Shown: piece by piece, positions 11,464-21,356 of the stretch
How positions within the stretch are numbered: the first letter of the stretch is position 1
How the letters are laid out: every line of letters begins with the position of its first letter
Assembly: GCA_029448655.1 (NCBI GenBank)
Contig: JACCLO010000010.1
Coordinates: forward strand, 620,001 to 684,000
DNA: 64,000 nucleotides
Reading direction: 5' to 3'
Origin: Wolfiporia cocos
Taxonomy: Eukaryota > Basidiomycota > Agaricomycetes > Polyporales > Phaeolaceae
Program-made: the position numbers and the translations under genes
The notes under the pieces: model-generated
What the model was told of the DNA's origin: nothing
Seen by the model: the letters and a program-made list of their open reading frames with translations, nothing else
Databases searched by the model: none

Positions 11464-11865
11464 ATGTACGCGCAAACATGGTGCAGAACCTCGACTACAT
11501 CCACAACCCTCTCAGTGCCCAGGCACCCCCGGCTGAAGAACAGGCTTTGTTCCCAATCCACACCCCAGTACATGACCCAGGAGTTCTTCAATGACTTCGG
11601 ATTCCTCTCAGTATGGGACAGCATCCATGCCCCCGTCACAAACAACATTGTAATGAGAACCATTGGCATGCAGACTCCAATGCAATCTCATGAAGGAGGA
11701 CAGGTACCACCCCCCCTAGTAGAAGAACTCGACCATGCATTCCACCTTGCCCAAAACCAATCTGCCACCATCCAAGGAGGCAGTCAACTTGGCCACATCA
11801 ACTCACCCCTCACAGTCCAATGGATGTTCTCCCTGAACCCCATGTCAAACAGTGTGGAGGGGTAG
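11464..11865 (+). pseudogene. Possible gag N-terminal fragment
   Basis: A 133-codon plus-strand ORF, rich in Gln/Pro/Ser and ending LTVQWMFSLNPMSNSVEG, lies upstream of the gag remnant at 13377 and is separated from it by a reverse solo LTR. Composition fits the start of a gypsy gag, but no diagnostic motif is present. It could equally be a chance ORF. Confidence 0.25.
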
Positions 11866-12869
11866 CGCGTTTCTATACTCAAATCTGTATAAGTCACAAG
11901 ATCACCATTCAAATGACAATCACAAGATAGCAAGCTCAACTTCTCAATACTCAAACTCTTTGATCATGCATACAGGCTGTCGTCCTGCACTTATATTTTA
12001 TTTTTGGTATTTTCAGTTATTTTTCTTACTGTACTAAAACCTCTCCACTGACTCTACCAGCACGTGAGACATGTCCCGAGGGAGTGGTATGCGAACGCGA
12101 AGTAGAATCTGTGATGTTCCAGACCGATGTTCCCACGCTCGAGGGCGGCGAGATGCGCATGTAAATAGGGCGTGGTCTTGACATCGTTGATGGAATTCGA
12201 GTCATCGCGTGTTTGTACGCCAATCCTGATGGTATGTCAGACGTGTCTGTGCCGACGACATGGCCCCCATCCATTTTTCTCCACTACTTCACATGGACTC
12301 ATAGCCACAGGACTGTTATAGTAGTCATTTTTCCTTATCGAGTTACATAATCACTCGCTTCTCTCGATCGTGTATCACTACTTTTTCTTCTGTTGTATTT
12401 CAGTTGGCTCTCGAAACTGTGTCATTTGTAACATATCACAGTGGCCGCGCGAAATGTGCAATCCATCTCTCTCTCCTTGCATTTTCTGTGTGACGCTGTC
12501 CTCTGAGTCTTAGTGAGGCGATGCCAAGCTCAACTGCAGCCGATCAAGTCTTTGTGGTGAAGAGATCACCAGTGAGTCGTATAGTCTTTTAGTTGTTTCA
12601 TCTTGTCATATTCCCTAGTCGTTAAGCGAACGTGATCGCGTGTTCATATTCATCATTGCGTGTGCGTTTGCGGCCAATTGTATATTTTGTTGTGGGTTAT
12701 TCTCGCATTCCCACACATACATTCCGGTCTCTCATGCTACATATCGGCGACCTGCTATTCGCTGCATCTCCACATAGCCCTTCCACAATGGTTTTGGACT
12801 GGCATGCCAACAGGTCATGGCTACCATGGTGTGTCACAAGTTGACATTTCTTTCTATTTACTTGTACGT

Positions 12870-13310
12870 TTCCTTTTCTCTAAAGCGCATATCACCTATA
12901 ATACCCCATACGGTACATCTCACGCTTGGGTCACGCTTGACTCACGTTACTGTACTCGTACTCTGCCTCTGGGCACTGGTGGAGTGCCTTAGGTACTCAC
13001 ATGATGTGCAGCCATTGCCATTCGCCATCATCTGACATGTGGCCATTACCGGTCACATGTAACTATTACATGTTGGTCATGTTACTTAGTTACCTAGTAG
13101 CGCACAGACCAGGACTTTAGGGCTAGCACAGTAGTACCTGCTCGTCCACATGTATATAGTCCCCACTACTTCTGAGCTTACACCTCAGAAATAGTATTCT
13201 CGGCATTGGGCCCTGGTGGTCCCTTACCTTATGCTCTGCACGTGCCACCTGCCATTGACTCTTCCATCGTGACTCGCTCATCTGGGTCTCGCCTTGTCTC
13301 TTAGGACATA
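12870..13310 (-). mobile_element. Solo-LTR-like remnant, family C (reverse orientation)
   Basis: The reverse complement shows CCCAGATGAGCGAG, AAGGTAAGGGACCACC, GACTATATACATGTGGACG, TAGCCCTAAAGTCCTGG and ACATGTAATAGTTACATG, in the same order as 9582-10030 and 17111-17635. Boundaries are approximate. It sits just upstream of the gag remnant of element A. Confidence 0.55.
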
Positions 13311-13376
13311 CGCCTTATGGCCTATGTATGGAGGTTCCCCAGTACACGGTCGCACAGACGTTAGGTCTGTATCAAG

Positions 13377-14414
13377 GTGCAAACCAGGGTATGGTCACAG
13401 GAAATTGCAGGACAATACCTTCAGGAAGCACAATGGGTGCAGGCAGATGCTCTCCAAGCTGGAGATGCAGCATCCCTACACAGCCAACATGCCACCCCCG
13501 TATGGTCCCACGTCAGCCAGGAAAGTCAGTTCTGTCCCGTTGAGAACTGGGTACGATCAGTGCACATGTACTCTCCCCAGCAATCGGTTCGCAGCCCATG
13601 ACCCCTCCCCACTCCACCACAGTCCTGGCAGACCAACCCTTTCCTGCCTGGTTACACACCCCCAGTCCTTGCACCTCCGGTCCAGACACAACAGGTCTCG
13701 GTCCCTCCAGCACCACAGAAAATGCATGTGAACACTTGGGGAGCTGCGCCTCTCCAAGGAACTCATGCATCCATGTGGCAGCCTGAGAAACTGGCATCCT
13801 CACAATGGGATGTGTACTCAATGCTCCTGGAGCCCACCCCGGACCCACAGTACAAGTCAAAAGTAAAGGAACCAGAACCATTCACTGGCAGCAGACTCAT
13901 GGAATGGTACATGGAGCTCAAGCTGTACATAGACAACAATGCCCCCATCCTATACACCAATTCCAAGAAGGTGGGGGCAGCCATCTCGCTAATCCATGGC
14001 TCAAAGGTTGATTCATGGGTAACGGCGTTCACAAGGGAGCACTACCTTGCTGGACAATGGCGCATCAGCTGGGCTCAGTTTGTCTGGGAACTCCACCAGA
14101 AGTTCAACGACCCCAACTTGAAAAAGAAGGCGGCAGTGGTGGCAGAAAAGCTGGTAATGCAGGCTGGAAAAGGAGAGGAATACTTCCAAGAGCTGGAACG
14201 GCTCCTCGCCGAGGCAAAGTACGACAGGGACAACCAGATGGTTCACCATTGGATCACCTTGGCTATCCCCAAGGAAATATACTCCTCAGTACACCAGGCC
14301 TTTGTCTCTGCCATGGTCAATGACAAGTCACAATGTGGCTACAATGTCCAGATCCCTGAGGATTATCAGTCCTGGAAACAGGTGATACTCCGGACAGATC
14401 ATTCCATGCATTGA
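13377..14414 (+). pseudogene. Element A gag remnant
   Basis: From about 13722 the frame is open for 230 codons and reads like a retrotransposon capsid domain: EPFTGSRLMEWYMELKLYID, WRISWAQFVWELHQKF and YFQELERLLAEAKYD. These match the usual gypsy gag pattern of F.G, W...L and YF..L. The upstream Gln/Pro-rich part (13377-13720) needs a frame change around 13600. Downstream, 14415-15200 holds fragments with a Lys/Cys-rich stretch but no intact CCHC knuckle. Confidence 0.75.
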
Positions 14415-15204
14415 CTATGGGATGAGGAGAAACTGCATGCTGGAAAAGGAGCAGACAAGGGCAAGGAGCATGCACGGCCCGAGCACACTCCCCAAGCAGA
14501 GCCAACCACAGAGGAAAGGGCCAACTTGCTCAAGAGGAAGTGCCACTCTTGCAGCAAGATGCAAGCTGAGGCGCCTGGAAAAGGCTGCACAAAGACAGCC
14601 TGGCACCAACCGAACTGGAAGCTGTGACAAGCGAACAATGCCCTGGTGGCCAGTGGATCTGGAATGCAATGAACCCAGCAGGTCACACATGGGAATGAAG
14701 CTCCGAAGGTCCTTGGCGAGATCCCCCAAGAGGACTTTGTCTGAATGGTGGCTGCCTGGGCCAGGGAGAACCCCAAGGCTACAAAAGAAGCCGGGTTCAC
14801 CCCCACTCAGGTAAGTCCCTCCCCCTTGGATTGCTATTCAGTTCTGGAAGCAGAAGAACCAGTAAATACTCCTGATTCAGCTGCCATGAGGAACAATGAA
14901 CTGGTGGATGGACTATATGGGCTATGAACCAGGGCCCCAATATTAGAATCTATATCTGTACCTCTCACATCTGTAGAATCGGACATAGACAATGATGACA
15001 ACAGAGCTTAACATGCTCCGACGACTCATTTGGAACAGCCTTGGAGGGGCCTCCTACCGGAGCTTGGCGGGAGGCAAAAACCATGCTTAATTCCTCCAAT
15101 ATCAATGTAACATATGTTCCAATGGATGTGGACCCGGTAGTGACATCAGATGTGGAAATGGCAGACGCATCTGATGCCACTAAGAAAAAATCAGAAAAGA
15201 AAGT

Positions 15205-16213
15205 GTGGCACAGATGAACCAAGAAAAAAGTCGTCACGCTCGACATCTACCTAGACCACCCACAGGCAATACCACCCAAGCGCAAAAGCAAAGGTGCCAC
15301 AGGATACGATCTGTATTCAGTGAGGAGGTCTTAGTCCCTAACAGGAAGCGCATCACCGTGGACACAGGCATCATGATCAGGATGCCACCCGGTGTATATG
15401 GGCGCATTGCTCCATGATCTGGACTCACCCTGAAGGGAGTTGACGTGGAAGGCAGTGTAGTAGATGAAGACTACACCGGCTGACTAAAAGTCATACTGAA
15501 TAATCAAACTGGAGCAGATTATCAGGTCAAGTATGGGGACAGAATCACCCAGTTCATACTCAAATGCAACATGACACCAAACACCAAGATTGTCAAGTCA
15601 ATCCATGAAACCCAGCATGGAACACAGGGATTCAGCTCAACTGGCAAGAAACTCAGAGGAAGTGTAGTGGTAATCCAGATGGGGAAACACAGAAAGCAGA
15701 TCGGAGTACCAATCACTCTCCACCATTCTGATGGACATGCCCTCTTCACAAAGGCTCTCACTGATTCCGGTTCTACTGGATTGGTGATCAGTAAGTCCTA
15801 CATGGAAGAACACCAACTCGAGCAGATCCCATTGGACTGCCCTATCAAACTGTTCAATGCCGACGGATCAGTCAACTTGATGGGGCTCATGATGCACTAT
15901 GTCAAGCTCCAGATGCAGATTGACATGCACTTGGAAACCCACAAGTTCCACATCATGGAACTCAGCTCCATGGACATCTTCCTCATTTTCAACTGGCCCG
16001 AGGACTACAATCCTTTCATTTACTGGAAGAAGTGCAAGATCACGTTCACATGCGACTGCGAGCACGAGCAGATCGAGGACGGTGATCATATCTAGTACAT
16101 TTTCACTGATGCATGGATCCGAAACAGGGAAGAATGCAGAGCAGACATTGCCGAACGAGTCCACACCATGAAGGCAACAGAAATTGCCATTGCAACTGGC
16201 AAAACCACGAAAG
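15205..16213 (+). pseudogene. Element A dUTPase followed by aspartic protease (pseudogene)
   Basis: The dUTPase motifs appear in order: GATGYDLYS (~15300), PPGVYGRIAP (~15388), a GSVVDEDY stretch (~15450), YGDRITQFIL (~15534) and GTQGFSSTG (~15627). They are followed by the protease active site TDSGSTG (~15763). Two of the stops are TGA where CGA would restore the conserved Arg (after RIAP, and after DEDYTG), consistent with C-to-T decay at CpG. In this element the dUTPase lies upstream of the protease. The reverse solo LTR begins at 16214. Confidence 0.8.
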
Positions 16214-16923
16214 TGTTACAGGTCGAATACCTGTTCGTATATTCGAGTCGCGAATATAGATCGTTCTTCTGCACGTAGGCACGTCGCCGTATGCAAGGCA
16301 AATACTTGTTAGATGCCTTCAAGTCCTAAGTGAAGTCCTTAGGAGATCGGTTAATATCCAATACGCGTTAGAGGATATAATCTGTTCAAGTGCGAGTCTG
16401 ATAGAATATAAGACTCGCCTAAGTCCGAGAAGTCAGTGTGCACTTCGAGGACTTAGTCGTTCGGTTGCTCGAGTGGAAAATACTGAGCGTAGTTTCCTAC
16501 GTTTGAGAACGAGTATAAGACTTCTTGTTTGTACAACAAGGTCGAGCTGAAGAGCCTCGACAGTAAGTACATGAGTTTATATACTACGTTAGGTTTTAGG
16601 GGTCAGGTTCATCCCAGATGTCACCGCTACTATCTACGCTATAGTACCAAAGGTTTGATAAGTACGGGGTGATATATCTGAAATGATAGATAGGAATGGA
16701 GATGGCGGTTGAACGCCATCTATCAACTGCAAGATAATAAAGACGAAACGGTGACAGAGTTGGATCTGTCAAAAGTGAAACGTGCCCTACATGCTAGTAC
16801 AACTGGGGATGCATCCAGTAGAGTCACGAGTAGCCAGGGGGTTGGTTGCGCAACAAGTCCCTGTATCGTATTCACCCGGTGGTGAGTTCTGTCAATATTC
16901 GAAAAATCAAAATAACCGTAACA
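16214..16923 (-). mobile_element. Solo LTR of the element B family, reverse orientation
   Basis: A 710 bp copy of the B-type LTR in reverse: starts TGTTACAGGTCGAATACC and ends AAATAACCGTAACA. It contains the reverse complements of the TATA region and of the AGCTCGACCTT block (AAGGTCGAGCT near 16540). It interrupts element A between ATGKTTK and EAKTFEE. The flanks GAAAG and GGAAG are a 5-bp target duplication with one mismatch. Confidence 0.9.
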
Positions 16924-17110
16924 GGAAGCCAAGACATTTGAGGAAGTCGTGCCTGAGTACTTACACAAATTCAAAGATGTGTTTGAGGAAAAGGAATTCA
17001 ACACTCTCCCTGAACGGCGACTGTGGGACCACGCCATCAAACTCCTACCCAATTCAGAACCATACGCAGGCAAAATCTATGCCCTTTCACCATGTGAACA
17101 GGAAGCACTG
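16924..17110 (+). pseudogene. Element A reverse transcriptase, N-terminal piece
   Basis: Reads EAKTFEEVVPEYLHKFKDVF then LPERRLWDHAIKLLPNSEPY and KIYALSPCEQEAL, the conserved lead-in to gypsy RT. It is cut at the Leu codon by the 525 bp insert and resumes with DDF at 17641. Confidence 0.9.
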
Positions 17111-17635
17111 TGACACGGAATACCGTGCGTACTGTGTAATGGGGAATATCCCTCTAATAGGCCCCTATATTCCTAATGAGGAGGAACAGGACCCGTCCTG
17201 CTTGTAAGTCGCAGGCTGCAAGTCGGACATTGAGTCTCAGTGGTCGAGTACCCAGATGAGCAAGGGCAAGAGAGGGGCAAGAGCCCAGTCGCACAGCACA
17301 CAGTAGTGAGAAGGTATGGGACTCACCCCCAAGGTCAAGAATACAAGTTCTGAGGATAAGCATCAGAACGCTACTGGTATATATACAAGACCGCACAGCC
17401 ACTGTGGAGGACCCCACCCTAAAGCAGGGCCTGTGCACTAAGTCTTGTGAGTCATAACAGAGGTAACACAGTAACATATAACTACTTGTAACGAAGGTGT
17501 GACTATATTATCAGTAGATAAGATAAAGGTGTGCGCCTACCGTGCCAGCGCCAACCAGATCATGTGAGACTAGGGAATCTCGAGCAAATATAACTATTAC
17601 ACAGGTAAGGGATGTGCTCATGATTTCTCGTGACA
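17111..17635 (+). mobile_element. Solo LTR, family C, with perfect 5-bp target duplication
   Basis: A 525 bp insert starting TGACACGG and ending CGTGACA is flanked by CACTG on both sides (17106-17110 and 17636-17640). Removing it restores the RT frame of element A (EAL|DDF). It contains the family-C landmarks CCACCCTAAAG and TATATATACAAG, so it defines the family limits better than the other copies. Confidence 0.9.
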
Positions 17636-18728
17636 CACTGGATGACTTCCTAGCAGAACAACTGTGCACGGGCCGCATCTGCCCATCAAAGTCACCATGG
17701 GGGGCACCCTTCTTCTTTGTCAAAAAGAAGGACGGGAAACTACACCCTATCCAGGACTATCGAAAGTTGAACCAGATGATCAAAAAGAACAAGTCCCCAC
17801 TCCCACTCATCACGGAGTTACTCAACAAGCTGAAATGCGCTAAGTACCTTTTGAAATTGGACATACGTTGGGGATACACAAACGTCAGAATCAAGGAAGG
17901 CGACGAGGAAAAAGCCGCCTTCATCACTAATAGAGGGCTGTATGAGCCATTAGTGATGTTCTTTGGAATGTGCAGCGCACCAGGCACATTCCAGACCTTG
18001 ATGAATGACATATTTAGAGACCTAGTCCTAACAGAAAGGTCATTGTATATTTGGAAATATACTTATTTTCACGGAGAACCAAAAGGAAATCCTGAGACAA
18101 GTTCTGCAGGTTCTCCATCAAAATGAGTTAACCTGTAAACCAGAGAAATGCGAGTTCAAGAAGTCTGAGGTAGAATACCTGGGACACATAAATCCGTATG
18201 GACCCCATGAAGGTAGCTGCAGTAGCCAAATGGCCAGCACCTCGGAACAAGAAAGAAGTGCAGTCCTTCATCGGATTTGCTAACTTCTACCGGAGATTTA
18301 TACCCAAGTTCTCAATTGTAGTGCACCCCCTGATCAACCTGACCAAGGATGGTGAATGGCAGTGGGGTGTGACAGAACAGGAATGCTTTGACAAACTAAA
18401 AATTTTTGTCACAGCTCCCATACTGGGGATACCAAATGATGATGATCCTTTCTGCACCAAGGCAGACTCTTTGGACTTCACAACGGGAGCCTGCCTCATG
18501 CAGAACCAGGACGGCATATGGAAACCCATAGCATATCATTCAAAAACGCTACTACCGGCAGAACGGAACTACAAGATCTATGATCACAAACTCCTGGCCA
18601 TAATGTGCGCCTTAGACAAATGGCAGCATTTTGTAATGGGTGCAAAGCACCCTGTAGAAGTACTAACAGACCATAAGAACTTAGAATACTTTAAGACTCC
18701 ATAGAAAATTAATCCGCGACAAGCCTGG
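17636..18728 (+). pseudogene. Element A reverse transcriptase and RNase H (pseudogene)
   Basis: Recognisable blocks are PSKSPWGAPFFFVKKKDGKL, IQDYRKLN, GLYEPLVMFFGMCSAPGTFQ, FIGFANFYRRFIPKFS and NYKIYDHKLLAI. The catalytic YxDD box near 18045-18060 has lost two bases, so the sequence runs YLE and then out of frame. The active site is therefore destroyed. A stop follows EYFKTP at 18704, before the solo LTR insertion at 18729. Confidence 0.9.
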
Positions 18729-18740
18729 TGTTACGGTTAT

Positions 18741-19448
18741 TGTTACGGTTATTTTGATTTTTCGAATATCGACAGAACTCACCACCGGGCAAATACGATA
18801 CAGGGACTTGTTGCGCAACCAACTCCCCTGGCTACTCGTGACTCTACTGGGCGCATCCCCAGTTGTACTAGTCTATAGGGCGCGTTTCATCTTTGGCAGA
18901 TCCAACTCTGCCACCGTTTCATGTTCATCGTTTGTTAGCTGATAGATGGCGTTCAACCGCCATCATTCCTATCTATCGTCTCAGGTATATCACTACATAC
19001 CTATCAAACGTTTGGTACTATAGCGTAGATAGTATCGGTGACATCTGGGACGGACTTGACCCCTGAAACCCAACGTAGTATATAAACTAATGTACCTACT
19101 GTCGAGGCTCCTCAGCTCGACCTTGTTGTATAAACAAGAAGTCTTATACTCGTTCTCAAACGTAGGAAACTACGCTCAGTATTTCTCGCTCGAGCAACTG
19201 AACGACTAAGTCCTCGAAGTGCACACTGACTTCTCGGACTTAGGCGAGTCTTATATTCTATTAGACTCGCATCTGAACAGATTATATCCTCTAACGCGTA
19301 TTGGATATTAACCGATCTCCTAAGAACTTCACTTAGGACCCGAAGGCATCTAACGAGTATTTGCCTTGCATACGGCTACACGCCTACGTGCAGAAGAACG
19401 ATCTATATTCGCGACTCGAATATACGAACGGGTATTCGACCCGTAACA
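18741..19448 (+). repeat. Element B 5' LTR (708 bp)
   Basis: TG...CA ends: TGTTACGGTTATTTTG to TTCGACCCGTAACA. It contains a TATATAAA box at 19079-19086 and, 35 bp on, AGCTCGACCTT, the likely 5' end of the transcript. Confidence 0.95.
19079..19086 (+). promoter_or_regulatory. TATA box in the element B LTR
   Basis: TATATAAA lies 35 bp upstream of the 11-nt block complementary to the PBS, the right distance for the start of transcription. The same box is at the equivalent place in the 3' LTR and in the older solo LTR. Confidence 0.7.
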
Positions 19449-19449
19449 G

Positions 19450-19460
19450 AAGGTCGAGCT
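19450..19460 (+). other. Element B primer-binding site, self-complementary to the LTR
   Basis: AAGGTCGAGCT starts 2 nt after the 5' LTR. It is the exact reverse complement of AGCTCGACCTT at 19114-19124 and does not begin with the TGG expected for a tRNA 3' end. This is the arrangement of Tf1/sushi-type self-primed retrotransposons. Confidence 0.75.
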
Positions 19461-19494
19461 TATCACTCCCTCACCTACCACGGTGCAAGGGCAT

Positions 19495-21339
19495 ATGATA
19501 TTTGGACCAGAATTCCCAGCACGACTGATTGAACTCTTGCCCGAGGACATTCAGGGAGTCTACAGACTCAACCGATACGAGTGGACTGACACCATTGGAG
19601 CCTTCCGTAACCGCGGAGGAATTGTTGTCATCCCCAGAGAAGATAGGGCATCGAAGTGGGTACAAGTATACCCCTCCGCAGGAACGACCGCTTGGGAAAT
19701 AACGCGTGAAGCGTTCGAACGATTCGGAGAAATCCCTCCGATGTCAACCGCGACGTTGACTGAAAACGAAACCATCAACAGAACCTCCGATGCCGATGGA
19801 AATACGAATCAGCCTTCGGGCGCCGCAGGAATGGCAGGAATTGAGCGCATCGGAGATGATGGGAGAAATCCTGGAAACCTTACAGGAACAGATAACAGCC
19901 AGACCGGAGGACAGGACCCTCCAGGATTTATATCTGCTTTTGCGCAGAGTGGGATTGGGTCTATGGCTGGAGGAACAGACCTCTTTGGAAACCCCCCACA
20001 GAACGCACCCGGAATGGGTAGCGGAGGAAATCCGTCTTGGACTAGCCCAAGCGGAGGAATGGGAACGACAAACCCAGGAACGTGGCCTTCAGGCCTATTT
20101 GGACGAACCTCCGCAGGTACAAGCGGAGGAGGATTGGGAGGAAACTTCGGACTCGGAGGAGGAAATGCCCCCCCTCCTGGAGGACTCGGAGGAGGAACCC
20201 CCGCGAACCCCGGAGGAGGAAACCCTGGAGGAGGAAACCCAGGAAACCCCGGAGGAAACCCAGGAAACCCGGGTGGAGGATACCCGGGAGGAGGAGGACC
20301 CCCAGGAGGCCCTCCACCACCGAATGCGCCGCAGCCTCAACCTCCGGCGCCGAACCCGTACTATCGACCCCCGATGATAAAGATCAACCCCCAAGACGTA
20401 TTCAACGGGGAACGATCCGACATGCAGAACTTCATAAACCAGTGTAATTCCTGGTTTACGATGTACGAAACGTCGTTCCAAAATGACGTTCAGAGAGTGA
20501 TCTTTATCCTCTCTTATATTTCGAACAAGGGGAAGACGGGCCAATGGAAACAGAACTATCACCGGGTTTATACGAACCCCCTGACGAAACGATTCTTCCC
20601 GCCTAGTCTCGCACAATTCGATGCAGACTTTCAGAAGGCCTTCGGAGCCATCGAAGAGGTACAGAAGGCGCGGAAGAAAATCCTGGAAGTAGCCCAGGAC
20701 AGAAAGGACATCGATGATTATATCACCGAATTCAACAACTTGGCCGGAAAGGCCCAGTACGATCGATACAGCGCGGACGGAAACGCGTTACTCATAACCC
20801 TCTTCGAGAAAGGGTTACCCGAACACACGACCCGATACATCATCGGTGTACGGCCGCTGCCGGCGACCATTGACGAATGGCAGTCCGCTGCCTCGTACTA
20901 TGAAAATACGTACAAGATATTCTTGAAACGGGATAAGCCGTTTATCAAGAAGAAGGCTTGGCAAGCCTCGAACCAGAATAACGGACGCACTAGTGCTCCT
21001 CAGACGACCGCACAGAAAGATCCGAATGCGATGGATGTAGATCGAATGACCACCCAGGAAAGGGACGATCACATCAAGAAGGGCAAATGTTTCACCTGCC
21101 ATCAGCCAGGGCATATGTCGCGAGATTGCCCGAAGAGACCAAGGAAGCCAGCCCGCCCTAGGCGGACTACTCGAAAGACTGAAGAAGAAGAAACCGAGCA
21201 AGAAGCTCGCATCGAAGAAGTCTCTGAAGAAGAGACTGAATACATCACCGCGAACAGAGCGGTCACAGCGATTAGGGCCCTGAAAGCCAAGAACCCCGAG
21301 CTCCTAGCAAGGCTCGTAGAGGAACAGGATTTTGCCTAG
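19495..21339 (+). CDS. Element B Gag
   Basis: An intact 614-residue frame from the first ATG at 19495. The N-terminal ~110 residues look folded. Then comes a long Gly/Pro/Asn low-complexity segment built on GGA codons (20100-20340), then a capsid-type helical region (YRPPMIKINPQDVFNGERSD to the FLKRDKPF stretch). A zinc knuckle CFTCHQPGHMSRDC (CX2CX4HX4C) is followed by a Lys/Arg/Glu tail. Gag forms the virus-like particle and packages the RNA. Pol starts in the -1 frame about 20 nt beyond the gag stop. A 195-codon overlapping ORF lies in the +1 frame (see separate entry). Confidence 0.95.
   Translation: MIFGPEFPARLIELLPEDIQGVYRLNRYEWTDTIGAFRNRGGIVVIPREDRASKWVQVYPSAGTTAWEITREAFERFGEIPPMSTATLTENETINRTSDADGNTNQPSGAAGMAGIERIGDDGRNPGNLTGTDNSQTGGQDPPGFISAFAQSGIGSMAGGTDLFGNPPQNAPGMGSGGNPSWTSPSGGMGTTNPGTWPSGLFGRTSAGTSGGGLGGNFGLGGGNAPPPGGLGGGTPANPGGGNPGGGNPGNPGGNPGNPGGGYPGGGGPPGGPPPPNAPQPQPPAPNPYYRPPMIKINPQDVFNGERSDMQNFINQCNSWFTMYETSFQNDVQRVIFILSYISNKGKTGQWKQNYHRVYTNPLTKRFFPPSLAQFDADFQKAFGAIEEVQKARKKILEVAQDRKDIDDYITEFNNLAGKAQYDRYSADGNALLITLFEKGLPEHTTRYIIGVRPLPATIDEWQSAASYYENTYKIFLKRDKPFIKKKAWQASNQNNGRTSAPQTTAQKDPNAMDVDRMTTQERDDHIKKGKCFTCHQPGHMSRDCPKRPRKPARPRRTTRKTEEEETEQEARIEEVSEEETEYITANRAVTAIRALKAKNPELLARLVEEQDFA
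19790..20377 (+). CDS. Overlapping ORF inside element B gag (uncertain)
   Basis: An ATG-initiated 195-codon frame, +1 to gag, over the low-complexity part of Gag. Its first ~100 residues look helical and well mixed, for example EMMGEILETLQEQITA and TLQDLYLLLRRVGLGLWLEE. The rest is Glu-rich because it reads GGA repeats out of frame. It could be a real overlapping gene, or the by-product of a GGA-rich region. Nothing in the sequence shows how it would be translated. Confidence 0.3.
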   Translation: MPMEIRISLRAPQEWQELSASEMMGEILETLQEQITARPEDRTLQDLYLLLRRVGLGLWLEEQTSLETPHRTHPEWVAEEIRLGLAQAEEWERQTQERGLQAYLDEPPQVQAEEDWEETSDSEEEMPPLLEDSEEEPPRTPEEETLEEETQETPEETQETRVEDTREEEDPQEALHHRMRRSLNLRRRTRTIDPR

Positions 21340-21356
21340 GAGGGAAGCCCACGGTC

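Noticed and set aside
19450..19460. tRNA-type primer-binding site for element B
   Set aside because: No TGG start and no complement to a tRNA 3' end is visible; the self-complementary reading fits better.
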